From positions 62,001 through 126,000 of the forward strand of contig JALEFZ010000045.1 in NCBI GenBank assembly GCA_022760475.1: a DNA stretch of 64,000 nucleotides. The letters are read 5' to 3'. Both the position numbers and the translations under genes were made by a program. This document shows positions 16,424 through 23,868 of this stretch, piece by piece. The notes under the pieces were generated by a model. It worked only from the letters and a program-made list of their open reading frames with translations. It made no database searches and was not told where the DNA came from. Position 1 is the first letter of the stretch, and every line of letters starts with the position of its first letter. This DNA comes from Bacteroidia bacterium (GTDB lineage Bacteria > Bacteroidota > Bacteroidia > J057).

Positions 16424-16681
16424 CTAGTTATTCAGGAAGCCAACTTTACCCTTCTGGACGTCTTCTTTCTTTTTCATAGCCACTACAGTGTAGTAAATAC
16501 CATCCTGAGTAGCGGTATGCATGACATACTTAATGCTTTCGATTTTCTCTTTATCGATCTGCTTAAATAGTTCCGCAGTTATATCAACAGGACCATTGAT
16601 GAAGGTGGATTTGTCGAAGTAAAGTGAAAAAATTTGCTGACGATCTTCCATATTTGAAATGATTAAGGAATTTGTACTCAT
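16424..16681 (-). CDS. Small protein of unknown function
   Basis: From the ATG at 16679-16681 the protein has 85 residues (MSTNSLIISN); a second ATG 30 bases on (MEDRQQIFSLYF) is also possible, and a longer frame to 16717 is less likely. The sequence is mixed alpha/beta without membrane segments: a basic and acidic helix (ITAELFKQIDKEKIESIKYVMH) is followed by a strand-rich part (DGIYYTVVAMKKKE). It resembles short DUF-type stress or ribosome-associated proteins only in general character. No family is claimed. Confidence 0.5.
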   Translation of the reverse strand: MSTNSLIISNMEDRQQIFSLYFDKSTFINGPVDITAELFKQIDKEKIESIKYVMHTATQDGIYYTVVAMKKKEDVQKGKVGFLNN

Positions 16682-16753
16682 TATTGAAATCAAATTGAAC
16701 CCAAAAAAGAAGAACAAATGCCTTCTTTTGGGTGATTTATATCAATGAGTCTC

Positions 16754-18091
16754 CTAGATCGCTTTTTGTGACGCCAATGGGATGAGTTTTTTATAAAATT
16801 CATCCAGGTCCACGGGTTTGGTCAGATAGTCATTCATACCCAAGGCCAGCATCTCCTCCTTAATTTCAATAGAAACATCTGCAGTAAGGCCAATGATTGG
16901 CACCTGGTGGTTCAATACATCAGTTTCCTTGTCCCGAATCAATTTGGTCGCTTTGCGTCCATCCATCTCGGGCATATACAGATCCATCAATACCAAGTCG
17001 TACAGGTTTTTCCTTAACAATTCTAATGCTTCCAGGCCATTTTCAGCAATCTCAAACTTGATGTCATAGCGCTGAAAAATCTTTTTCATCATGAATTGGT
17101 TCATCTTGACATCTTCTACCAATAAGACCTTTAGGTTTTTTAGGTTCTTAAAATTCAGGTCTTCATTTACCTCTTGATTTTGGTGAGGCATGGAATCTAC
17201 CTTTAAGGTAAGGTTGAATGAAAATGTCGAACCATGCCCCTTCCGGCTATTGATCCAGATCCTGCCTCCCTGGAGTTGCACCAGCCGTTTTGAGATGCTT
17301 AATCCAAGACCAGTACCCCCAAATTTCCTGCTCATACCAGAATGCGCTTGCTTGAAACTTTCAAAGATAATGTCCATTTCCTCTTGGGAAAGTCCAATTC
17401 CTGTATCTTTGACGTCTACCTGAAGCCGGAAGCTGTCTTTTTCTACCATTTCTCCTGAAAGTGAGACCCTGACCTTGCCTAGGTTGGTAAATTTGATGGC
17501 ATTGCTGACCAGGTTATTGAGGATTTGGAGGATCTTTGTTGAATCTCCAATCAAGCTTACAGGCAGGTTGCCACTTTTCTGAATTTGAAATTCCAGTTTC
17601 TTGCCTTCAGCCTGCCGCCGAAAACTTTTATCAAGTGTATGAAGAAGATCATCTATTCGGAATGGGATCGCCTCGAAAGTAGCTTCCCCAGCCTCAATCT
17701 TTGAAAAATCAAGTACATCATTGATGATGGCCAAAAGCGAATTGGCTGCAATCTTGATAGATTGTACACTATCATTAGAAGTATATTGACCAATCTCCTC
17801 CTCCAAAAAATTAGTAAGCCCGATAATGGCATTCAAAGGAGTACGAATTTCATGACTCATGTTGGAAAGGAATTGGGATTTCGCCTTGGTGGCTTTTTCT
17901 GCCAATTCTTTCTGCTTAAGCAACTCCGAAGTTCTGCGATTGATTTTCTCCTCAAGGTCGGAATTTAATTGTTGGAGTTCTTTGTTGGCCAGGTATAACT
18001 CCAAAGACTTTTGCTCAATGACTTGTTCGGCTGCCTTTCGAGCAGCACGTTCCCTTTTAATGATATTTTTTAGGCTATCTATTTTACTCAT
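16754..18091 (-). CDS. Hybrid sensor histidine kinase coupled to an H-NOX sensor
   Basis: A soluble 445-residue kinase with no membrane segment. Residues 1-70 form a coiled coil. HisKA has H80 in FLSNMSHEIRTPLN. The HATPase domain runs about 180-300 with N-box LNNLVSNAIKF, DTGIGL, FGGTGLGLSISKRL and the G2-type GHGSTFSF. A receiver domain at about 320-440 carries acceptor D370 in LVLMDLYMPEMDG and the conserved K of LTKPVD. Its start overlaps the stop of the upstream H-NOX gene by 4 bases, so the two are coupled. H-NOX proteins commonly regulate such kinases according to NO binding. The downstream phosphotransfer partner is not in the window. Confidence 0.93.
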   Translation of the reverse strand: MSKIDSLKNIIKRERAARKAAEQVIEQKSLELYLANKELQQLNSDLEEKINRRTSELLKQKELAEKATKAKSQFLSNMSHEIRTPLNAIIGLTNFLEEEIGQYTSNDSVQSIKIAANSLLAIINDVLDFSKIEAGEATFEAIPFRIDDLLHTLDKSFRRQAEGKKLEFQIQKSGNLPVSLIGDSTKILQILNNLVSNAIKFTNLGKVRVSLSGEMVEKDSFRLQVDVKDTGIGLSQEEMDIIFESFKQAHSGMSRKFGGTGLGLSISKRLVQLQGGRIWINSRKGHGSTFSFNLTLKVDSMPHQNQEVNEDLNFKNLKNLKVLLVEDVKMNQFMMKKIFQRYDIKFEIAENGLEALELLRKNLYDLVLMDLYMPEMDGRKATKLIRDKETDVLNHQVPIIGLTADVSIEIKEEMLALGMNDYLTKPVDLDEFYKKLIPLASQKAI

Positions 18092-18642
18092 TTCACGTCA
18101 GAGAGCACTCTGGTAAGGGTAAATTGGCTTTTTGTTTTTTGTTCATTAAGATCAATTCTATCTACCTTCATTTCCTCTCCAAAATGGTTCAGACACCCCT
18201 CTATCAAGCCATGGGCAAAGTCAGCCATGCCTCTTTCTGAGCTATAATTCATTTCAAGGGTAGAAGGATTGAGCTGTTTGATGTCAAATGATGGCAACTC
18301 TGCGTCAGGATATAACTTTCTTACTTCTACATGGATGTAGTCCTCAATTTTTGAAAGAAAGGAAAAGGCATCTTTCGCATCAGCGAAGAAGTGGCTATAC
18401 AATTGACTAAAACGAGTAAATAAATGGTTTCCATAGACCCTTTGAAGGTCGCCGATAGAGACACCGGTGAGTTCATTTAGTTTGACAAGGATGGCTACCA
18501 ATTCGGAGAATTCGTAGGTTCCAACTGCCGTGTAGATACCTTTTGAGGGAAGATCTGTTTCGGTGATCACTTGGTCAGCAAGCTCGAAACCAAACTTATC
18601 CTCTACCATTTCGAGGAGTTCGGTAAATACAATTCCTTTCAT
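18088..18642 (-). CDS. H-NOX (heme NO/O2-binding) sensor protein
   Basis: A 184-residue heme sensor. It begins MKGIVFTELLEMVEDKFG as H-NOX proteins do. H104 in DYIHVEVRKLYPDAELPSF is the expected proximal heme ligand, and Y133-x-S135-x-R137 (YSSERG) is the heme-propionate YxSxR motif. The length matches stand-alone bacterial H-NOX. It is translationally coupled to a hybrid kinase, so it is probably the ligand-binding subunit of an NO-responsive phosphorelay. The distal pocket cannot be judged from sequence alone, but H-NOX of aerobic kinase-linked operons usually prefer NO over O2. Confidence 0.95.
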   Translation of the reverse strand: MKGIVFTELLEMVEDKFGFELADQVITETDLPSKGIYTAVGTYEFSELVAILVKLNELTGVSIGDLQRVYGNHLFTRFSQLYSHFFADAKDAFSFLSKIEDYIHVEVRKLYPDAELPSFDIKQLNPSTLEMNYSSERGMADFAHGLIEGCLNHFGEEMKVDRIDLNEQKTKSQFTLTRVLSDVK

Positions 18643-18721
18643 TATCGTAATTTTTCTTAATATTAGATTTTTATTTTTGAAATATTAAGACAATGATTCA
18701 TCCTTAACTAACATAACTTGG

Positions 18722-19780
18722 TCATTGAGTACCGATTTGTATTTCAATGCCTTCTTCCACCGGAATGGCCTGGCAAGTAAGCACCTTTCCGGCTTCAACT
18801 TCAAAGTCCAATAAAGCGGAAGGGTCATTCATGTCTACTTTTCCCTGGATCAGTTTTCCCATACAACTGGCACAGACTCCGCGTTTGCAAGAGTAGGGGA
18901 GTTCAATGCCTTGAGAGATGGCTGCCTCGAGTATGGTCGCACCGGAAGGTACCCAGAATTGGTGGACAGTGCCAGAGACATTTACCTTTACCTCCCTGGC
19001 AGGTTGGAGGGTACGGTTTTGCCGTTGCTCCATGTCAGAATTAGAGAGAAAGGCTTCCTTGCGAATCTGATGATAACTAACTCCTGAGTAAAGAAGGGCA
19101 GACTCTGCTGTCTTCATCAGCCCCTCTGGCCCACAGAGATAATACTCCTTGTTTGTATCTTGGCTTTGTTGGACAAGCCAATTGCTGACCGCAGCCTCAT
19201 CCAACCTTCCATTGATATAAGAACCTTCATAGCCCTCTACAGACCTTGTGAAGACATGGATCAAATCAAATCTTGCATCAAATTTTCTTTTCAAATCTTC
19301 TAATTCTTCCAAAAAGATAGCATCATTAGGCCCCTGGTTCGAGTACAATAGACTGACCCTGCTGTAAGGTTCCTGAAATAAAATACCTCTCAAAAGAGAA
19401 TAGATTGGGGTAATCCCACTTCCGCCTGCAATCATTAACAATTGTCTTCGGTTCCTGGTAGCAAACTCTGTTACAAAACTACCCGCTGGTCTTAAGAACT
19501 CTACCAAGCTGCCTTCCTGCCAATTGTCATGGATATAATTGGATACCAACCCGCCATTTACCCGCTTAATGGTAACTATCAAATCATCGTCCAATTGGGG
19601 GGATGAACTCATAGAATAAGACCTGAAGTGTATTTTACCTTCAATTTCAACCTTTAGGGTGAGGTATTGACCTGCATAGTATGGAATCCTGTCTACCTTG
19701 GGTTGGCTGAAATGTAGGCTTACAGCATCCTTTGTTTGCTGGTTTTTTTTGGCAATGGGAAGAATATAGGTTTGAAGCAT
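18722..19780 (-). CDS. Ferredoxin-NAD(P)H reductase with C-terminal 2Fe-2S domain (PaaE/Hcr-like)
   Basis: A 352-residue protein with three modules. An FAD-binding barrel spans about 1-100 (HFRSYSMSSSP is the RxYS-type flavin motif). An NAD(P)-binding domain spans about 105-235 (MIAGGSGITPIYSLLRGIL, YYLCGPEGLMKTAE). A plant-type 2Fe-2S ferredoxin occupies about 260-352, with ligands in LPYSCKRGVCASCMGKL and VLTCQA. The architecture matches PaaE, the phenylacetyl-CoA epoxygenase reductase, and related reductases such as Hcr. No paa genes are present. The gene lies 79 bases upstream-side of the H-NOX gene on the same strand, so a role in NO or redox stress is possible but unproven. Confidence 0.9.
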   Translation of the reverse strand: MLQTYILPIAKKNQQTKDAVSLHFSQPKVDRIPYYAGQYLTLKVEIEGKIHFRSYSMSSSPQLDDDLIVTIKRVNGGLVSNYIHDNWQEGSLVEFLRPAGSFVTEFATRNRRQLLMIAGGSGITPIYSLLRGILFQEPYSRVSLLYSNQGPNDAIFLEELEDLKRKFDARFDLIHVFTRSVEGYEGSYINGRLDEAAVSNWLVQQSQDTNKEYYLCGPEGLMKTAESALLYSGVSYHQIRKEAFLSNSDMEQRQNRTLQPAREVKVNVSGTVHQFWVPSGATILEAAISQGIELPYSCKRGVCASCMGKLIQGKVDMNDPSALLDFEVEAGKVLTCQAIPVEEGIEIQIGTQ

Positions 19781-19926
19781 GACCGAATTAAGGAGGTTGT
19801 TGATTGCTATTGAATCAGTATGATTTTTCAGGTAGAAATTTGAAACTTTTCAGCAGAAAAATCTCGAAAATCAAATCCAGGCTTATTCAGATGAAAAAAT
19901 GAGTATTGAATGGGCCTAAAAAGGAA

Positions 19927-19958
19927 CTGATCACAAGCTATTGAAAACTTGTGATCAG
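19927..19958 (-). terminator. Intrinsic terminator of the glycine-zipper gene
   Basis: Arms CTGATCACAAG (19927-19937) and CTTGTGATCAG (19948-19958) pair perfectly over 11 bases. Read on the minus strand the hairpin is followed by TTCCTTTTT, fitting termination of the gene ending at 20014. Confidence 0.7.
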
Positions 19959-20013
19959 CATAGTATGTTTTAGAAGCTTTGATTTTTAATTCTTTTAAAA
20001 AACCAGCTTTAAT

Positions 20014-20712
20014 TTATTTTTCTTTTTTGGGTGTAGCTTCTTCTTTTGGAAACCATTCTTCACCCAGAGATTTTGCGATCGAAGCTCCGCTCATGGCCCC
20101 CATCATAGATAACATGCCTCCGATGAGAGCGCCAGCTCCTGTACCCAGTCCAGGTACCACTGACCCCAGCACGGAACCTACTGCTGCACCCCCAATCGCA
20201 CCTCCGGTGCTTCCTACATTCTCAACAGACTTTACCTTGTAATCACGAACATCGAGTTTACCATTCATCCAGTTTACAGTATCTGTGGTCTGGTCTACAA
20301 GTCCAAAACAGATGGAACCCAAAAGGTTATGCCTTGTAAGCCGCTTGGCGATTTCTTCGCCCCACTTTTTCGCAACTGCAAATTTGATTCCTTGTGAAAG
20401 TCCCAGGGCGCCCGCCGTACGGACACCTCCCTTAACTGCTCCTTTAGAACCTTTATGAATGATTCGGTATGTAAACTGAGTCTCGTCAATTTTTCCGTTT
20501 TGCCAATCCTGAAAACTTTTTCCTGCTTCCTGCATCATGGCTTGCACCCCCGTAATTAGGGCTGCTGAAGCGGCACTAATGGGAATTTCCACTATGGGTG
20601 GAATGAGCGACGGAGCTTCAGGTGGGTTGTCTAAGGATTCCCATTCTATGGGAACAAAAATTATTTTTTTGGACATTTGCTTCATTTCTTTCTCCGCGGA
20701 TACGATATCCAT
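20014..20712 (-). CDS. Glycine-zipper protein with internal duplication, unknown function
   Basis: About 232 residues; starts at M10 or M13 are also possible. Two similar segments are visible: WQNGKID (70-76) followed by a Gly/Ala-rich stretch (GSKGAVKGGVRTAGALG), and WMNGKLD (148-154) followed by a longer glycine zipper (about 167-215: GGAIGGAAVGSVLGSVVPGL, GTGAGALIGGMLSMMGA). Glycine zippers pack tightly in membranes and occur in pore-forming or membrane-associated proteins, but there is no signal peptide. An N-terminal proline-rich part (about 29-45) precedes them. The function is unknown. It has its own terminator, so it is probably monocistronic. Confidence 0.7.
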   Translation of the reverse strand: MDIVSAEKEMKQMSKKIIFVPIEWESLDNPPEAPSLIPPIVEIPISAASAALITGVQAMMQEAGKSFQDWQNGKIDETQFTYRIIHKGSKGAVKGGVRTAGALGLSQGIKFAVAKKWGEEIAKRLTRHNLLGSICFGLVDQTTDTVNWMNGKLDVRDYKVKSVENVGSTGGAIGGAAVGSVLGSVVPGLGTGAGALIGGMLSMMGAMSGASIAKSLGEEWFPKEEATPKKEK

Positions 20713-20799
20713 ACAACTTCTATACGTAATTTATCTTTTTGAGGTTGAAAAAGCAACCCATTGACTGGCATTAAGCAAGAGTAGGGGACGAAAAGATAA

Positions 20800-20826
20800 A
20801 AGCCAATCCTCGGAAAGGATTGGCTT
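20800..20826 (-). terminator. Intrinsic terminator for the gene ending at 20931
   Basis: Arms AAGCCAATCCT (20800-20810) and AGGATTGGCTT (20816-20826) form a perfect 11-bp stem with a 5-base loop. On the minus strand it is followed by TTTATCTTTTCG. Confidence 0.75.
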
Positions 20827-20930
20827 GCATTAGCTAGAGGCGGGTGTCAGCTATAATAAAGTAGTCTAGGTTAGTTTCTTTAGGTCATCAAAGGAGTTGC
20901 GCTCAGCGATAGGGCAGTAGATTGCCAATT

Positions 20931-21407
20931 TCAGTTTGAGTGGAACTTGTCCAACTTGATTTTGATCTGTGCTTTTCTGGTTTTGATCTTATCCTGGATC
21001 TTGATGGCTTGCTGTGTTAGGCCAGGGTCATTTAGGCGATCTCCGATTTTTAATCTTTCCTCGACGGGAACTGTTCTGAAGAACCTATAAAAAGCTTTAC
21101 GAGACTCGTCATCATCTTCCTGTTTTTCCATGCTGTTGCAAGCTCCAAGGGCTGCTACAAGTTTGAGGAAATTGCCTTCATAAAAAGGATATAGCCAATA
21201 GTAAATTCTACCTGTGATTTTATTTGCATCCTTGGCCATAACTTCAAGGATAGAAGCCCTGGTTTCTACGATATCTTCCTCGGTCAGTCCATGGATATGA
21301 CTTTCAGAAGGAGAATATTCCTGCAAAAATTCTACAAGCTGTATGTAGGTGTTCTCAATTCTTTGAAGTGTAGGGTGGATGGACTGAAACTCTTCCCAAT
21401 TTTTCAT
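20931..21407 (-). CDS. Hypothetical protein
   Basis: A 158-residue, mostly helical, charged protein starting MKNWEEFQSIHPTLQRIENTY. It has no signal peptide or clear membrane segment. An aromatic-rich patch (IYYWLYPFYEGNF, about 85-97) is followed by an acidic loop (KQEDDDESRK) and a basic C-terminus (KTRKAQIKIKLDKFHSN). I do not recognise a family. It is monocistronic, with a terminator downstream and a long gap upstream. Confidence 0.65.
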   Translation of the reverse strand: MKNWEEFQSIHPTLQRIENTYIQLVEFLQEYSPSESHIHGLTEEDIVETRASILEVMAKDANKITGRIYYWLYPFYEGNFLKLVAALGACNSMEKQEDDDESRKAFYRFFRTVPVEERLKIGDRLNDPGLTQQAIKIQDKIKTRKAQIKIKLDKFHSN

Positions 21408-21759
21408 AGTATCCTGGCGATGTTATTTTTTTTGAGCAAATGAAAGTTCTTGTTGATAAAATCGGGTCATTCTAACATGGCAGCTTTCAACTTAGGTTCC
21501 TGCTAAAAACTCTTAAAGAATCCCTGATTTTTGATTGTATTCTCTCTTGAATGCCTTGAATCAATGTTTTTTAGGTACCCAAGGCTGAGAGTAAGAAGTT
21601 AGCTTAGGATTTAGGGAAGTATAAATTAACTGTTTCTCATAATCACATATGCAATTTAGCTTTAATATATTACATTTTTTGGAAATTGTGTTGAATGGTT
21701 ATATCTGGCGTTTGATAGGTTAGAAATGTAATAAAAATGTCGCTTTTACGTACTTAGAA

Positions 21760-21836
21760 TACCTTTGGGTTAGCTGCATGACGATAGTCATGTTTGTGAT
21801 TATCGGGGAAGCGTCTTTTGGCGCTTCCTTTTTTTT
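21760..21836 (+). ncRNA. Candidate small RNA upstream of the glgP-like gene
   Basis: A TACCTTTG box (21760-21767) fits the Bacteroidota TAnnTTTG -7 element. About 10 bases on comes hairpin CATGAC-GATA-GTCATG (21777-21792). A strong intrinsic terminator follows: GGAAGCG (21807-21813), CGCTTCC (21822-21828) and eight T (21829-21836). This would yield a transcript of about 60-65 nt with two hairpins. There is no open reading frame in it. It could also be a 5' leader attenuator of the gene at 21933. The rest of the 525-bp gap shows no gene. Confidence 0.55.
21807..21836 (+). terminator. Strong intrinsic terminator in the glgP upstream region
   Basis: A 7-bp GC-rich stem GGAAGCG/CGCTTCC is followed by eight T. 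It lies about 100 bases before the start codon at 21933 and is far from any upstream plus-strand gene, so it must end a short leader or small RNA. Confidence 0.8.
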
Positions 21837-21867
21837 GGTAGGATTTGCAACAAATAAATGCTTGTGA

Positions 21868-21908
21868 ATGTCTAAATCATGTCTAAATTGCCCTCCGAAA
21901 ATTTTCGG
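21868..21908. promoter_or_regulatory. Tandem 11-bp repeat and 14-bp palindrome before the glgP-like gene
   Basis: ATGTCTAAATC (21868-21878) is followed directly by ATGTCTAAATT (21879-21889), a repeat with one-helical-turn spacing. The perfect palindrome CCGAAAATTTTCGG (21895-21908) ends 24 bases before the start codon. Together they look like a regulator-binding region. Confidence 0.4.
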
Positions 21909-21932
21909 TAAACCCTAAGATCTATTCATCCA

Positions 21933-23588
21933 ATGAAGACCAATAACACTTGGGAACATCCTTATACTCCCCCTGCTCAGTACAGCAAAAGAGTCGCCTA
22001 CTTCAGCATGGAATTTGGAATTGACTCCATTTTCAGGATCTACTCTGGAGGACTCGGTTATCTTGCAGGTTCTCATATGCGTTCTGCATTTGACCTCAAG
22101 CAAAACATGGTAGGTGTAGGTATGCTCTGGAAATATGGTTACTATGACCAGGTGAGAGATTCCAATAGCTCTATGAAATCTCTTTTCCGTGAGCGCTTTT
22201 ATACCTTTCTTCAACAGACTGACATCATTGTAGATGTAAATATTGGAGGCAATGTCGTAAAGGTACAGGCATGGTACCTGGATCCTAGTGTATTTGGGAC
22301 TGTACCGATGTACTTCCTGACTACTGATATAGAAGGAGTCAATGATTACCTTTCCCAGACCATTACACATCACTTATATGATTCCAATGCAGCTGCCCGA
22401 ATCGCACAAAGCATCATTCTTGGTGTGGGCGGAGTTAAGGTAATGGAGGCAATTGGTGGAGCAGAAGTTTACCATATGAACGAAGCTCATGCACTTCCCC
22501 TGGCCTTTCATTTGTACAATAAGCATGGTGATGTAGAAAAGGTGAAAGAACAATTGGTATTCACAACTCACACCCCTGTAAAAGCAGGTAATGAGGAAAG
22601 AGATATCAACATGTTGAATAAAATGGGATTCTTCGCAGGTGTAGATCTCAATGATGTAAGGAAAATCACTGGGCATGAACATACCGATAGCTTTGGTTAT
22701 ACTCCTGCTGCACTGCGTCTTTCCAAGAAAGCCAATGGAGTATCTCAGCTGCATGCCGAAGTATCCAATAAAATGTGGGAAGGAATAGATGGAAGGCCAG
22801 AAATCATTGGAATTACAAATGCCCAGAATCAAAAATACTGGCAGGATCAGGAGCTAAAAGAAGCATTAGATGCTGATGACAATGAAGCCCTGAAAGCCAG
22901 AAAGAGAAAACTCAAGGAAGAATTGTTCAAGTTTGTAGCAAACCAAACTGGTAACTTATTGGATCCTGATGTACTGACCATCGTATGGGCAAGGCGCTTT
23001 GCGGGATATAAGCGTGCTGACCTTATCATGCGTAATCACCAGTACTTCTATGAGCTACTTAGCCAGACCAAATATCCAATCCAGATTATTTGGGCAGGGA
23101 AGCCATACCCACTGGACGAGTTCGCTGTAGATTTGTTCAATCGCCTGGTTAAGAATACCCATCTTGCGAAAAACGCTACTGTGGTAACCGGATACGAAAT
23201 GGACGCTTCTGCGCTTCTTAAGAAAGGTTCAGACATTTGGTTGAATACCCCACGTCGTCCGAAAGAGGCTTCGGGAACTTCGGGAATGACTGCTGCCATG
23301 AATGCCTGTGTGAACCTGTCTATTAATGATGGCTGGATTCCTGAGTTTGGAAAGCATATGCACAACGCATTTGTAATCCCTCAGGCAGATGAGACAGCTC
23401 CTGTGGATATCCAGGATGAGCATGACTACCAGCACATGATGAGAATCCTTACCGAGGAGATTCTTCCAACCTACTATGATCGCCCATCTGAGTGGTGGAC
23501 CATCGTTAAAAACTCTATGAAGGAAGTTGTGCCCTTCTTCGATTCCAACAGAATGGCTGATGAATATTATACCAGGCTGTTTAACTAA
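21933..23588 (+). CDS. Alpha-glucan phosphorylase-like protein (GT35 type, short form)
   Basis: A 551-residue protein of the short alpha-glucan phosphorylase family, with FSMEFGIDSIFRIYSGGLGYLAGSH, VYHMNEAHALPLAFHLY, FTTHTPVKAGNEE, NGVSQLHAEVS, ITNAQNQ, WARRFAGYKRADLIM and IIWAGKPYPLDEF. The cofactor loop reads EASGTSGM followed by T453, where phosphorylases normally have the PLP-binding lysine. It also ends in an unusual DGWIPEFGKHMHNAFVIPQ segment. The fold is secure, but a PLP-dependent phosphorolysis reaction is not. It could be a subfamily with another glycosyl-transfer activity. A terminator lies at 23704-23731. Confidence 0.85.
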   Translation: MKTNNTWEHPYTPPAQYSKRVAYFSMEFGIDSIFRIYSGGLGYLAGSHMRSAFDLKQNMVGVGMLWKYGYYDQVRDSNSSMKSLFRERFYTFLQQTDIIVDVNIGGNVVKVQAWYLDPSVFGTVPMYFLTTDIEGVNDYLSQTITHHLYDSNAAARIAQSIILGVGGVKVMEAIGGAEVYHMNEAHALPLAFHLYNKHGDVEKVKEQLVFTTHTPVKAGNEERDINMLNKMGFFAGVDLNDVRKITGHEHTDSFGYTPAALRLSKKANGVSQLHAEVSNKMWEGIDGRPEIIGITNAQNQKYWQDQELKEALDADDNEALKARKRKLKEELFKFVANQTGNLLDPDVLTIVWARRFAGYKRADLIMRNHQYFYELLSQTKYPIQIIWAGKPYPLDEFAVDLFNRLVKNTHLAKNATVVTGYEMDASALLKKGSDIWLNTPRRPKEASGTSGMTAAMNACVNLSINDGWIPEFGKHMHNAFVIPQADETAPVDIQDEHDYQHMMRILTEEILPTYYDRPSEWWTIVKNSMKEVVPFFDSNRMADEYYTRLFN

Positions 23589-23703
23589 ATAGTGCCGACT
23601 GACAATTAATAAGGCTAAGGCTATCAAAGTCAACGAGCAGTAGGCTTCGCAACAGCTGTTAAGATGATTCTTTGAATTAAATAGCCTAATTACCAAACTT
23701 AAA

Positions 23704-23731
23704 AAAAGGTCACCCTTGTGGTGGCCTTTTT
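23704..23731 (+). terminator. Intrinsic terminator after the glgP-like gene
   Basis: An AAAAGGTCACC arm and a GGTGGCCTTTT arm pair with one G-U wobble around a short CTTGT-type loop, followed by TTTT. Confidence 0.75.
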
Positions 23732-23828
23732 CTGTGTAAGAAATTGGCATTAGTAAAAAAATCCTAAATAAAAATGTATGGATTTTAGCTTTTTTACTAA
23801 TTGTTTTATACTTTGCTAGAAGTTTGAG

Positions 23829-23844
23829 TTAGCTGCTAAGCTAA
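23829..23844. promoter_or_regulatory. Operator-like inverted repeat before the XRE/S24 regulator
   Basis: TTAGCT-GCTA-AGCTAA forms 6-bp arms around a 4-base centre, 24 bases upstream of the start codon at 23869. This is a plausible autoregulatory site for the HTH protein it precedes. Confidence 0.35.
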
Positions 23845-23868
23845 TTAGAATTGAAAAAAGACTGAGTT

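Noticed and set aside
18722-19780. Phenylacetate degradation cluster
   Set aside because: Only the PaaE-like reductase is present, without paaABCD or paaK.
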